Positions 1 through 9,336 of a stretch of DNA of 40,143 nt are shown one piece after another. Where the stretch lies: NCBI GenBank assembly GCA_018400135.1, contig JAGYNC010000002.1, positions 1-40,143 on the forward strand. The letters are read 5' to 3'. Position 1 is the first letter of the stretch. Every line of letters starts with the position of its first letter. The notes beneath the pieces are model-generated. The model did not search any database. It was not told the DNA's origin and saw nothing but the letters and a program-made list of their open reading frames with translations. This DNA is from Victivallaceae bacterium. Lineage in GTDB: Bacteria; Verrucomicrobiota; Lentisphaeria; Victivallales; Victivallaceae. Both the position numbers and the translations under genes were made by a program.

Positions 1-40
1 TGGGAAGAATTATGCGTTTAGTGCTTGTATTAGACGACTT

Positions 41-211
41 TCAGGTTTCATAACATACGCGGCTACAATAAACCCTGCTGTTTGCCTTGAGATATTTACC
101 CTGAATACGCTTTCCGCAGCTGTCGCAATTTAACGCAGCCGCCAGCGAGCTCGCCAGTAAACAAAGTCCGGCAATCATCCAGGCTCGCTGATATTTCGAG
201 GCGGTAGACAT
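41..211 (-). CDS. Small secreted Cys4 (LIM-/zinc-ribbon-like) protein, 56 aa, not in the supplied ORF track
   Basis: Manual translation: MSTASKYQRAWMIAGLCLLASSLAAALNCDSCGKRIQGKYLKANSRVYCSRVCYET*. Hydrophobic signal-like N-terminus, then CxxC-x17-CxxxC. ATG (211) is 2 nt after the sodN stop (214-216). Confidence 0.6.
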   Translation of the reverse strand: MSTASKYQRAWMIAGLCLLASSLAAALNCDSCGKRIQGKYLKANSRVYCSRVCYET

Positions 212-213
212 CT

Positions 214-684
214 TCAAAGGTGATTATGTTCGGGATAATAATCAGCGATCGCTTTAATGCTTTTGATCAGTGCCGCAACATATTTCGGTTCGACATTTTG
301 TTTGACGGCGACCGCCGCCAGAATAACAGCGTGATGCCGAACTAACCGCTCAATATAATCTTTTTGTTTCGGATTAACGCGTTGCGTTAGAAAGTAACTC
401 GTAATAACGTCAATTATTTTCTGTGCGTGCGATTCTTTGTTAACCACCCAGCGAACCAGCTGATTCTCAGATTGTGGATCTGACTTGCCGGATAATTCAA
501 CGATAAGTCGCGCAGATTTTTCGACGGTATCCGCGTGCTCCAATAGCACTTGAATTCGCGCGTGGTCGTCATAAATCCCGCAGGGAATTTCGCAGTGAGC
601 ACGTGCCGGCACTAACGACACCATATTAACCAATACGAGCACTATTATCCATCCCGCGATTCCCGAAAACTTGCATCTTGCCAT
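214..684 (-). CDS. sodN: Nickel-type superoxide dismutase with Sec-type signal peptide
   Basis: HCEIPCGIYDD matches the NiSOD Ni-hook HCxxPCGxYD. It is preceded by a hydrophobic segment ending ARA. A GGAGG 8 nt upstream favours the ATG at 684 over the ORF start at 699. Confidence 0.85.
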   Translation of the reverse strand: MARCKFSGIAGWIIVLVLVNMVSLVPARAHCEIPCGIYDDHARIQVLLEHADTVEKSARLIVELSGKSDPQSENQLVRWVVNKESHAQKIIDVITSYFLTQRVNPKQKDYIERLVRHHAVILAAVAVKQNVEPKYVAALIKSIKAIADYYPEHNHL

Positions 685-800
685 TGTCAATACCTCCATG
701 ATTGAGATGCTTTGCGCTTTAGTAAACTTTCCTCCGGCAGAGAGCTGAAGGCTAATAATTTAATTATTCCTTATTCAAAAAGATATAAAAATTTGTTACT

Positions 801-1283
801 CTAATTTTTATCAGACGGCCAAACGTATAAGACCGCGTCTTCATCGCAACAATCTTTTTTAGGACAATTTTCGCAATCGCTCCAGATCTTTTCTGGAAAC
901 ATCTCCTTGTTAACCAACACAAAGCCCTGTTTGAAGAAGAATTCCTTCTGATAAGTCAACGCAAAAAGGCGAAACGAGTTTCGTTTTAACCGTTGACCGG
1001 CCACAATAGCCTCAACTAACGCACACCCGACGCCTCTGCCATGTAACTTCGGATCGACTGCTAATGAACGAACTTCCAGCAAATCTCTGTCAAAATCCCG
1101 AACAGCGCAACAACCACAAATCCTGGATTCAATTTCACCGACAACAAAATTATTCAGATAGTATCTAATATCATCCCGGCTGCGAGGCAACACGATCTGT
1201 CTTTCAGCATAATACTTAAGCAAATCGTGTATTGCAGAAATATCCGCTGCTCGTGCTTCGCGTACCGTCAACAAATTCTTCAT
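801..1283 (-). CDS. GNAT N-acetyltransferase, short-form N-acetylglutamate synthase-like
   Basis: GNAT core [19 protein letters not shown] and C-terminal [17 protein letters not shown], resembling short ArgA-like NAGS proteins. Confidence 0.7.
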   Translation of the reverse strand: MKNLLTVREARAADISAIHDLLKYYAERQIVLPRSRDDIRYYLNNFVVGEIESRICGCCAVRDFDRDLLEVRSLAVDPKLHGRGVGCALVEAIVAGQRLKRNSFRLFALTYQKEFFFKQGFVLVNKEMFPEKIWSDCENCPKKDCCDEDAVLYVWPSDKN

Positions 1284-2269
1284 TCAACAACCGCCGCTTC
1301 TGGTTCCGGTTCTGGTTCATTATACCGCCCCATAGCCCGGAATTTCTGATAACGTTGTTCCCGTAATTTATCTGGAGACATTTTTTTGAGCGCCTTCAAA
1401 TGCTTTTTCAATACACTGCCCAGCAATTTGGCCGCTGCGTCATGATCCTTATGGGCGCCTCCAAGCGGTTCCGGGACGATTTCATCAATAATGCCCAGCT
1501 CTTTAAGTTTTCCGGCAGTTAAACCCAACGCCTCGGCTGCCTGAGGAGCATATTTGCGATCCTTCCAGAGAATGGCGGCACATCCTTCCGGCGTAATAAC
1601 TGAATAATAGGAGTTTTCCAGAATCAAAATGCGATTCCCGACACCAATGCCTATGGCTCCACCGCTACCGCCTTCGCCGATAACCACGGACAACACAGGT
1701 ACTTTAAGACTAAACATGGAGCGTAAATTAACAGCAATGGCTTCAGCAATATGACGTTCCTCAGAACCAACGCCGGGAAAAGCTCCGGGTGTATCAATAA
1801 AAGTGATAATCGGCACCCCTGCTTTATTCGCCAGCTCCATCAAACGCAGCGCTTTGCGGTATCCTTCCGGTTGTGGCCAGCCGAAATTGCGAAACATGTT
1901 TTCTTTCACATTTCGCCCTTTCTGAGTACCAATCAGCATTACCGTCTCATCGTCGAATTTAGCAAAACCCCCAACAATCGCGGTGTCATCACGAAACCGC
2001 CGGTCCCCGTGCAATTCGATAAAATCAGTAAATAGCCGCTTTACGTAATCAAGCGTATAAGGACGAGACGGATGACGGGCTAATTGCACACGCTGCCATG
2101 AAGTTAGATTCTCATAAACCTCCTTCATCGTCTGGTTGAGCTTTTCGGTCAACGCTACTACTTCGTCCTTGACATCAATTTGAGTCGATTCACTGAGTTT
2201 AATCCACTCTGCAAGCTTTTTCTCCAGCTCTACTATTGGTTTTTCAAAATCCAAACATGCTTCAGCCAT
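1280..2269 (-). CDS. accA: Acetyl-CoA carboxylase carboxyltransferase subunit alpha
   Basis: [81 protein letters not shown]. Confidence 0.96.
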   Translation of the reverse strand: MAEACLDFEKPIVELEKKLAEWIKLSESTQIDVKDEVVALTEKLNQTMKEVYENLTSWQRVQLARHPSRPYTLDYVKRLFTDFIELHGDRRFRDDTAIVGGFAKFDDETVMLIGTQKGRNVKENMFRNFGWPQPEGYRKALRLMELANKAGVPIITFIDTPGAFPGVGSEERHIAEAIAVNLRSMFSLKVPVLSVVIGEGGSGGAIGIGVGNRILILENSYYSVITPEGCAAILWKDRKYAPQAAEALGLTAGKLKELGIIDEIVPEPLGGAHKDHDAAAKLLGSVLKKHLKALKKMSPDKLREQRYQKFRAMGRYNEPEPEPEAAVVE

Positions 2270-2316
2270 ATGACATACCTTGTGTTATTTACCACCTGAA
2301 TCCGTGATAAATTTGA

Positions 2317-3321
2317 TTATTCTTTAATAACCACCGGAGTGCGATAAGGCACGATGGAAAACAACTCTTCAACTTCTGCATTGAACATACGAACACAGCC
2401 ATTGCTGAGTTCCTTACCTATGCTATCAGCCTTCCACGTGCCGTGAATACCATATCCTGTCAACGCTTTGTCCGTGTCCCCTGTAGGTTGCAGTCTAAGC
2501 CAACGCGTGCCAAGTACGTTGTCCTTACTGCCGAAAGGGATAACCCCCTCCGGTGAATACCAGTCGGGATTCTTGATTTTCGAGGTAATGGAAAAGCTCC
2601 CGACAGGAGTGCGATTCTGACGACCAATACCAATAAAATAACACTTAAACAACTCATTGCCGTCATACAAACACAAGCGCCTGTCACTTTTACTGACAAC
2701 AATACGCCAGTCGCCGCGATAAATCCTCAATGTCTGGCCAATACGTATGATATAATTGTCCGGGCTCATTCCGTTCGACGCTTGAATAACCCCAACTGTG
2801 GTATTGAAATCACGAGCAATCCGCTGCAGCGCGTCATTCCGCTTAACCGTGTAAACCTCTTTCTTTTCAGGAAAGGGAAGATCACTCATGAGAATCTTAA
2901 TATTAGCCTCGCCCAGCATTTTTACTACTCGATCCCACGTCTCGCTGCCAGCAGGAACTTTTCCTGTGCTCAAAATCTGCAGACATTTCTTTCTAACTTC
3001 GACATAATCCCGCGATTGCTGTGCCGCCATTGTCTGTTTTTCCAACTTCTGGATAAGGTCCGCCGCTTCGACGGGTACCGACTGCGTCACTGGCATTGAA
3101 GGTGTTTGTTGCGTGACAGACGATGGCATAGCGGTAGAAGTTTTGTCGGAAGCTGACGGATTCTCTGTTTCAGAAGTTGATGTCGGGCGGGGACGAAAGA
3201 AAAAAAAGCCGGCAACCACCAACACTGTCAGGGCACAGAAAATAATTAAGCGACGCAACCGGCCATTGTCGGATCTGCCCGGCTTTTTGTCATAATCAAA
3301 TTGATAACTGATTTTTGCCAT
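2317..3321 (-). CDS. LysM-containing L,D-transpeptidase (YkuD)
   Basis: TM segment after MAKISYQ, LysM-like YTVKRNDALQRIARDFNTTVGVIQASNGM, YkuD motif YGIHGTWKADSIGKELSNGCVRM. The ORF extends to 3459, so the start is uncertain. Confidence 0.88.
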   Translation of the reverse strand: MAKISYQFDYDKKPGRSDNGRLRRLIIFCALTVLVVAGFFFFRPRPTSTSETENPSASDKTSTAMPSSVTQQTPSMPVTQSVPVEAADLIQKLEKQTMAAQQSRDYVEVRKKCLQILSTGKVPAGSETWDRVVKMLGEANIKILMSDLPFPEKKEVYTVKRNDALQRIARDFNTTVGVIQASNGMSPDNYIIRIGQTLRIYRGDWRIVVSKSDRRLCLYDGNELFKCYFIGIGRQNRTPVGSFSITSKIKNPDWYSPEGVIPFGSKDNVLGTRWLRLQPTGDTDKALTGYGIHGTWKADSIGKELSNGCVRMFNAEVEELFSIVPYRTPVVIKE

Positions 3322-3612
3322 CTCCTTGTGCCTCCGGAATCTTGTTCGAGAAAGGGGTAAATTCAAAACTCTGGCGCCCTCACTCAAAATTTGAAGTATG
3401 GAGTCTTTTAAAGTCGTCTCCAGTAAAGTCAATATATATTTTGATGGCGTATTTTCCAACCTCTGCCGAATAAATGTTGCATATATCTAATGCCGCTGTT
3501 ATATTTCCAAAACCTGATTATCAATAAATGCGTTAAAAACAATTACACTCAATTTATCACGGATTCAGGAGTATACCCAACTCCAAGCAAAATAACAGCA
3601 GGCTGAATATTT

Positions 3613-4314
3613 ATGAAAAGCATTAAACGTTTCACTCATCCCGCCAAAAAAGACTTTGCGCAAATCAACGATTATACGCAGGAAGAAACCTGGCGCATTT
3701 TCAGGATTATGGCTGAGTTTGTCGAATCTTTCGAAACCATGTCTCACCAAGGTCCTCTGGTTACCGTTTTTGGCTCTGCCCGTACCACCCCGGAATCTCC
3801 TCTTTATCATGAAGCACTTATGATGGGCAAATTGCTTGCGGAAAATGGTTACGGAGTGTTGACCGGTGGCGGTGGCGGCATTATGGGAGCGGCCAATAAA
3901 GGCGCATTCGAAGCTGGCGGTGCGTCAATTGGACTCAATATTGAACTGCCGGCCGAACAAGTGCCCAACGAGTTTCAAACCACAAGTCTTTTCTTTCGTT
4001 ATTTTTTTGTTCGCAAAGTTTGTTTCCTCAAATACTCTCTGGGCGTCGTTGCATTCCCTGGCGGATTTGGCACAATGGACGAGTTTTTCGAATCACTGAC
4101 ACTGGTACAAACCGAAAAAATCAATCGTATCCCAATCGTGATTGTCGGCGATTTCTGGGACGGTTTAGTTAAATATATAGAAGACAACCTGTTGCAACAG
4201 GAAACTATTTCCAAGGACGACCTCAAGCTGTTCAAAGCTGTTCCAGATGCTCAGTCGGCAATGGATTATCTGCTCGAATGTCATCAGTTCGGCTTGCAGC
4301 ATACCGTAAAATAA
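3613..4314 (+). CDS. LOG family protein (lysine decarboxylase-like / cytokinin-activating phosphoribohydrolase-like)
   Basis: GGGGGIMGAANKGAFEAGG and PGGFGTMDEFFE motifs. Confidence 0.9.
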   Translation: MKSIKRFTHPAKKDFAQINDYTQEETWRIFRIMAEFVESFETMSHQGPLVTVFGSARTTPESPLYHEALMMGKLLAENGYGVLTGGGGGIMGAANKGAFEAGGASIGLNIELPAEQVPNEFQTTSLFFRYFFVRKVCFLKYSLGVVAFPGGFGTMDEFFESLTLVQTEKINRIPIVIVGDFWDGLVKYIEDNLLQQETISKDDLKLFKAVPDAQSAMDYLLECHQFGLQHTVK

Positions 4315-4365
4315 ATCCTTGCAGCAAATGGTGAATCAGCTGCTTACACAACGTTGGAGGTAATT

Positions 4366-4656
4366 ATGAAAGGGTTATTGTGGCTGATTATTATGTTGTT
4401 GATTATCGGCGGGGCTATGTGGTTTTACAGTAAATATTTTGGAGCCGCCCTTGATCGCACCGCCTCGGCGGTGGCGGTTGACTCCCGAATAACCAAACAA
4501 AACACTGTGCCGGAAGAAACAACTGAAGCAGTTGATCCGAAACCAGCGTCGGGCTCAAGTCGAACCGGTGATAGTATTCGTCAGACCGGAATTGGGAAAC
4601 AAATCAATCAAATCTACTCGCAACATAATAAAAAAGTTGAAGATACTACGCGCTGA
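4366..4656 (+). CDS. Small single-pass membrane protein, function unknown
   Basis: GGAGG upstream of ATG 4366, N-terminal TM segment MKGLLWLIIMLLIIGGAMWFY, polar tail. Confidence 0.6.
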   Translation: MKGLLWLIIMLLIIGGAMWFYSKYFGAALDRTASAVAVDSRITKQNTVPEETTEAVDPKPASGSSRTGDSIRQTGIGKQINQIYSQHNKKVEDTTR

Positions 4657-4745
4657 ATCCTGATCTCTGAAACTACGGAGAAGTTATCCCGTTAATTTGC
4701 TGCGTGATATAGTACCTGGCCGAGCAAAAAAAACAAAAAAAACTG

Positions 4746-4768
4746 GTGCGCCGGAATGGCGCACTTTT
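4746..4768. terminator. Rho-independent terminator
   Basis: GTGCGCC-GGAAT-GGCGCAC followed by TTTT, between convergent genes. Confidence 0.75.
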
Positions 4769-4772
4769 AATT

Positions 4773-4804
4773 AGACCGTGAGGAAAAAAGCCTTTAGGAC
4801 ATGC
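4773..4804. repeat. Half-copy of a palindromic intergenic repeat, overlapping the 3' end of the MFS gene
   Basis: agaccgtgaggaaaaaagcctttaggacatgc, 30/32 identical to 14704-14735. Confidence 0.7.
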
Positions 4805-6005
4805 TGCGCTTGCGGCAAACTACCAGAATCGCGACCAGTACCTGACATATGCCGGCAGCCAGGAAAGGAGCACGGATGCCAAATTCCTTGCCCAGGAATC
4901 CTCCAGTGAGCGGCCCCAGTGCGATTCCAATCATGCTTATGGACGAGGCAATACCGAAAGCTTTCCCCATATGCTTGGGGTCAATGTGTTTTTGGATCAT
5001 CGCATTGGCTGCCGGCATAGTGCCGGCAACAGCAAGCCCAAAAAGAATATGGGCAGCTGCCAGTTCAGGAACACTCCGTGCCAAGGCATGTCCGACAGCC
5101 GTCACTGCAGCAGCGAGACTCGCAAAAATAACAATATAAAAATGTCCAATACGATCTCCGAAATAACCAAGCAAGCCGGCAGAAATGGCTCCGGTGATGC
5201 CCGCCAGTGCCATAATCACTCCTGTTGTGCTATTCAACCGCCCAACATTTTCAACAATATCACGAATAACCAGAGGAAAAGACGGTTTGATTATCGTATT
5301 CGCAAACCTGACCGCTAAAAGAATCATGACGGCGGAGATGAATCCTGAATTCAACATTGCTTTCATAAAATTCAGATGCCCTGAATCCAGCATCGGGTCA
5401 GGCCGTGAAAAATCCTCATCAGCGCCATAGTGCACGAGGAATCCTCCGAGCAAAACAATAACTGCTCCGATTCTAAATGCCGTGCGGTATCCGTACATGT
5501 CCGCAACCAACCCGCCAATCAATGGGCCAATTGCCACTCCGACAAACACCGCCGACTGCATCAATCCCATAGCCATACCGCTGCGTCGCGATGGAGTAAC
5601 ACTGGCAACCAGAGCTATGCTTGCAGATATAGTTCCGGTAAGCATCCCCTGGAATAAACGAAAGATCAGCAGGTCTATCACATTTCGCGAAAACGACATC
5701 AGCAGTAACACTATTGCTCCGCCGAACATTGAGCGCATTACCATACTTTTGCGGCCGTAACGGTCGGCCATTATCCCCCAAATCGGTGCAAAAATCGCCA
5801 AAGTCACCCCAGTCGCCGCCAAAGTGATTCCTGCCCACCAAGCTTGTTCGCCCCGATCCGTAATTCCCAAATCCTGGATAAAAAATGGCAGAAACGGCAT
5901 AGCGAAAGAAAAGCCGATAATCGATAACACCTGCGCCATAAATGAACAGGCAACGGTGCGTTTCCAGGTGTGTTTACCATCTGTTTTTGTTGCTTGTTTT
6001 CCCAT
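4794..6005 (-). CDS. MFS multidrug/drug transporter
   Basis: 12-TM pattern, MADRYGRKSMVMRSMFGG and GYFGDRIGH motifs. Confidence 0.9.
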   Translation of the reverse strand: MGKQATKTDGKHTWKRTVACSFMAQVLSIIGFSFAMPFLPFFIQDLGITDRGEQAWWAGITLAATGVTLAIFAPIWGIMADRYGRKSMVMRSMFGGAIVLLLMSFSRNVIDLLIFRLFQGMLTGTISASIALVASVTPSRRSGMAMGLMQSAVFVGVAIGPLIGGLVADMYGYRTAFRIGAVIVLLGGFLVHYGADEDFSRPDPMLDSGHLNFMKAMLNSGFISAVMILLAVRFANTIIKPSFPLVIRDIVENVGRLNSTTGVIMALAGITGAISAGLLGYFGDRIGHFYIVIFASLAAAVTAVGHALARSVPELAAAHILFGLAVAGTMPAANAMIQKHIDPKHMGKAFGIASSISMIGIALGPLTGGFLGKEFGIRAPFLAAGICQVLVAILVVCRKRSMS

Positions 6006-6011
6006 CTCAAT

Positions 6012-6836
6012 TCATTCCTCAGGTTCGTCGGGATCAGATGTCGGGGCGTAGGGATAGGGGAAAAAATCCGAAGCATCTTCATCAATTAACGAGGACAGAC
6101 TGTGTCCAATAGTATGAACATAACGAAAACTGTCGGAACTTACCGCGTGAAGAAACAACATACTGGACGCCAGTTTAAGGATTTTAACGTTATCCCAAAA
6201 ATCACAATTTTGAATCGTAATGCGCGACATAAGTTGCCAGTTGTTTTTGGGCACTAATGCCTGCCCGTCGGTGTCAACTAGAGCAAAATTGCCAACTACC
6301 CGGACAATACGCAACTCCAGGCCCCAGACAGCAGCAATCTCCAAAGCAATCGCGCACAAGATAAAATCGGCACCTTCCTGATCTTCTAATACCGGCCCCA
6401 GACAATAGTGATCTGCCTGAATCTCATCTTCGGCAATAACACTGAAACCGCATTTCCGCATAAAATAAGAGAGTTGTTCGATCGTTTCAGGTTTATACCG
6501 TTTGGCAGTTTTGAGTATTTCACGCCACAGCTTAAACAAGCTACGTTCTGAATCGTTGTCATACCACTGCAGATGAACCGCAATAAGCCCGTCGATAAGC
6601 TTCAAATGCTTTTTTCTCAACAGGTTGCCAAACGAACTTCGCCGTCGCCGAGTCGTCATAATTGACTGTAGCTGATGAATCCGCATCCTTAAACGCGAAT
6701 TGTCGCTCTCCTGATGTTCTGCCAGCAGCGGGATAACTTCCTGTTCGTGGCGCAACAGTTCAGCCATAACCGACTGAACTACCACAGGATTATCGTCATC
6801 CAAAAGCTTGATCAAACTGATAATTTTTTGTTTCAT
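6012..6836 (-). CDS. Divergent SirB1/transglutaminase-like protein
   Basis: Weak resemblance to the SirB1 N-terminal domain (LSYFMRKCGFSVIAEDEIQADHYCLGPVLEDQEGADFILCAIALEIAAVWGLELRIVRVVGNFALVDTDG). Confidence 0.45.
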   Translation of the reverse strand: MKQKIISLIKLLDDDNPVVVQSVMAELLRHEQEVIPLLAEHQESDNSRLRMRIHQLQSIMTTRRRRSSFGNLLRKKHLKLIDGLIAVHLQWYDNDSERSLFKLWREILKTAKRYKPETIEQLSYFMRKCGFSVIAEDEIQADHYCLGPVLEDQEGADFILCAIALEIAAVWGLELRIVRVVGNFALVDTDGQALVPKNNWQLMSRITIQNCDFWDNVKILKLASSMLFLHAVSSDSFRYVHTIGHSLSSLIDEDASDFFPYPYAPTSDPDEPEE

Positions 6837-7044
6837 ACTGTTGATAATTTTATTTTGCGTCAGACAAAATAAGACAAAGAGTTCCGCTCCGGGCGTTGCA
6901 TCCGCCTTTCATCTATCGCGTTTCCAGCGCGGCGGAGCGTGTTCGGTTATGTTCCTGGCACGGACAGACCTTATTTCTACTCCGTCGGGCCGGCTGAAAG
7001 CCGGGATAAACACAAGCGATATTCGCTCTCCGTCGTACGGATCC

Positions 7045-7836
7045 TCACGAATCCAGGTCTTTGGCGGGAAACTTGCCGTACAGCGCATCCTGAGCGATAC
7101 GTTTGACATCATCCGGAAAATCTGAGCGTATGATCCATTTCAGGAAACCCGGTTCATCGGTCGCCAATTTTTTCAAAGTCGTACCACTGTGTTTGCCAAA
7201 ATTGACCACCGCCTCATCGCCGGACCACTTGAAACGATTTGACGTGTCAATCGCATCCGGATCCGAGAGATCAGAAAGATTGTGCAATACCTCAATATCA
7301 TCTGGAACCTCTTCCGGAAACATGGCCATTTGTCCCAACAATACTTCAAACGTGGCCAGCGTATCGGCCTCGGCGCCATGCGCGCCAACAAGTTCTTTGT
7401 TGCAGAAAAACTTATATGCAGCCTCCAGGGTACGAGGACAGAGCTTACAAAAAATATTAAAGACGTCTACCACCTTCCTGCCCACAACCGAAAAGGTCAA
7501 ACCGGCGCGTTCAAACTCTTTGGTCAGTACTGGAATATCAAAACGCAAGAGGTTGTAACCGCCGAGATCACAATCGTCGAAAAAGGCGTAGAGATTTGGC
7601 GCGATTTCCTGAAAAGTGGGCGCATCCTTCACGTCATCATCAGTAATACCATGAATATCACTGGCAGCTTTGGGAATCGGCATTTCCGGATTGAGACGAC
7701 GTGTGTGCGTACGCCTGGAGCCGTCCGGCGACAATTTCAACACGGAAATTTCGACAATACGATCCCGTTGCGTCACAATCCCTGTAGTTTCCAGGTCAAA
7801 AATTACTAACGGACGCTGCAAATTTAATTCAGCCAT
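7045..7836 (-). CDS. DnaQ-like 3'-5' exonuclease with C-terminal exodeoxyribonuclease-X-like module
   Basis: VIFDLETTGI, ExoII/III-type motifs LGGYNLLRFDIPVL and HGAEADTLAT, C-terminal VNFGKHSGTTLKKLATDEPGFLKWIIRSDFP. Confidence 0.88.
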   Translation of the reverse strand: MAELNLQRPLVIFDLETTGIVTQRDRIVEISVLKLSPDGSRRTHTRRLNPEMPIPKAASDIHGITDDDVKDAPTFQEIAPNLYAFFDDCDLGGYNLLRFDIPVLTKEFERAGLTFSVVGRKVVDVFNIFCKLCPRTLEAAYKFFCNKELVGAHGAEADTLATFEVLLGQMAMFPEEVPDDIEVLHNLSDLSDPDAIDTSNRFKWSGDEAVVNFGKHSGTTLKKLATDEPGFLKWIIRSDFPDDVKRIAQDALYGKFPAKDLDS

Positions 7837-7851
7837 AATAATACCTCTTGT

Positions 7852-8841
7852 TTAGAAATAAAACTCCAATTCCAACTTGTCGCGTTCGCGACGTATCTCC
7901 AGCGCGAGATAGTGTCGGATTTTGCTATTCAACAGTTGTTCCTTAATAAACTCCTTGACTTCAGCAAATGGTATATAGTGCTCCGATTCCAGCTTGTCCA
8001 CCCGAACGATTACCAGACTATCCGTCAATACGATGACTCCACTTATTTCTCCCGACCGCATACTAAAAAGTATTTCCTTCAGCGCCTTTGGCAACGCCAC
8101 ACGCGGCAATGTTTCCTGAGTTTCCCCGGCCCGTTCGTTAAATTGTTCTGCCATCCCCTCGAATGACTCACCCTGAAGCAAACGCGCAGCAATTGATTCC
8201 ATCAGTTGCTGTGACTGTTCCAGGCTTCGACTATTAGATATTTTTCCTAGCTCTATTCGAGAAAAGGTCACCTGTTCAGGAATCAAAAACAGTCCCTGCC
8301 GCGTTCGATAATAATCCTCCGCTTCGGCATCAGAAACCTCAAACAAGTTGCGATTAGTCTGTTCAAGCCATGTGGCAATCGCGGCTTTTAGTTGCTCATC
8401 CTTCTTCTGACTCAGCTGTTCGATATAAGCGTTGAAAGTCAATCCCTGCTCTCGCAATTCGGCAAGTAACTTAACACGGTAACTATCTGGTAACAAATTA
8501 AAACGGCTTTGAGCCTCGCTTTTGACCAATTCAGGGCCGGGCGTAAGTTGATGTCGCTGTAACAACGACTCCAAAACTGCTATTTCAATCTGCGGCTCAA
8601 GCAGCTGACGGAGCCTTAACACAACCTCCTGACGAGACACGGAAACATTTTCTCCGGTTTGTGAATTCAATAGTCGAATCGCGCATTCACGATCAATAAT
8701 GCGTTGTCCTATTTTTGCCACAGGATCAGGGAGAAAATCATAATCTCTTTCTGCCCCCGTTAAGGCCGTGGACAATAATAATACTCCAGCCAACAGAAAT
8801 AGGTTTATTTTCACGCTGTAACAAGTCATAGCAATATCCAT
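7852..8841 (-). CDS. Parvulin-type peptidyl-prolyl isomerase (SurA/PpiC-like), exported
   Basis: Signal peptide, SurA-like N-domain, parvulin region QVTFSRIELGKIS...RLLQGESFEGMAEQFNER...ALPKALKEILFSMRSGEISGVIVLTDSLVIVRVDKLE. Confidence 0.75.
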   Translation of the reverse strand: MDIAMTCYSVKINLFLLAGVLLLSTALTGAERDYDFLPDPVAKIGQRIIDRECAIRLLNSQTGENVSVSRQEVVLRLRQLLEPQIEIAVLESLLQRHQLTPGPELVKSEAQSRFNLLPDSYRVKLLAELREQGLTFNAYIEQLSQKKDEQLKAAIATWLEQTNRNLFEVSDAEAEDYYRTRQGLFLIPEQVTFSRIELGKISNSRSLEQSQQLMESIAARLLQGESFEGMAEQFNERAGETQETLPRVALPKALKEILFSMRSGEISGVIVLTDSLVIVRVDKLESEHYIPFAEVKEFIKEQLLNSKIRHYLALEIRRERDKLELEFYF

Positions 8842-8887
8842 AAGCCTGGAATTTTAGCCCTCTCAAGCCTTTTCGAGAATGTTCTAG

Positions 8888-9217
8888 CTATTGCCGAATC
8901 ATTACCAGCAGCATTTTAAAGCGGGGGTTAGCTTTCAACGCGTGGGGCTGGTTTGCCGGCATGATAAGCATTTCACCCGCCTTGACCGTGTGAGCCACTC
9001 CTGAAATAGTAATTTCAGCCGTACCGTCAAGCACTTGTACCATGGCATCATACGGAGCTGTATGTTCACTAAGTCCTTGCCCCGAGTCAAACGCAAATAC
9101 TGTTACTGTCCCAATGTTTTTGTCTATAAGCGTACGGCTGACGACAGAACCCGGCTGATAACTAACTAACTTGTTGATATCCACCACATTTCCAATCAAA
9201 CTTTTTTCTTCAGTCAT
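8888..9217 (-). CDS. Small cupin-domain protein
   Basis: LSEHTAPYDAMVQVLDGTAEITISGVAHTVKAGEMLIMPANQPHAL. The ATG at 9217 is preferred over the upstream ORF start. Confidence 0.85.
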   Translation of the reverse strand: MTEEKSLIGNVVDINKLVSYQPGSVVSRTLIDKNIGTVTVFAFDSGQGLSEHTAPYDAMVQVLDGTAEITISGVAHTVKAGEMLIMPANQPHALKANPRFKMLLVMIRQ

Positions 9218-9336
9218 TTTCTTGTTTCCCTTTTTAGGCATTACCCGATTGCGGCTAATATTATTATCGAATATGTATTGGCCCCTGCCCGCGCGCAAAA
9301 AACAAAAACTGCAGGGATAGGGGAACTTTTATCGGG

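Noticed and set aside
4849-5760. Plus-strand ORFs opposite the MFS gene
   Set aside because: Shadow ORFs of a clear coding region.
6909-7112. 67-aa minus ORF overlapping the exonuclease 3' end
   Set aside because: Out-of-frame overlap, no recognisable family, no clear RBS. Could be a relic, but not supportable.
8866-8893. Possible third, degenerate copy of the palindromic repeat (gccttttcgag...ttcta)
   Set aside because: Only short matches and no convincing complementary arms.
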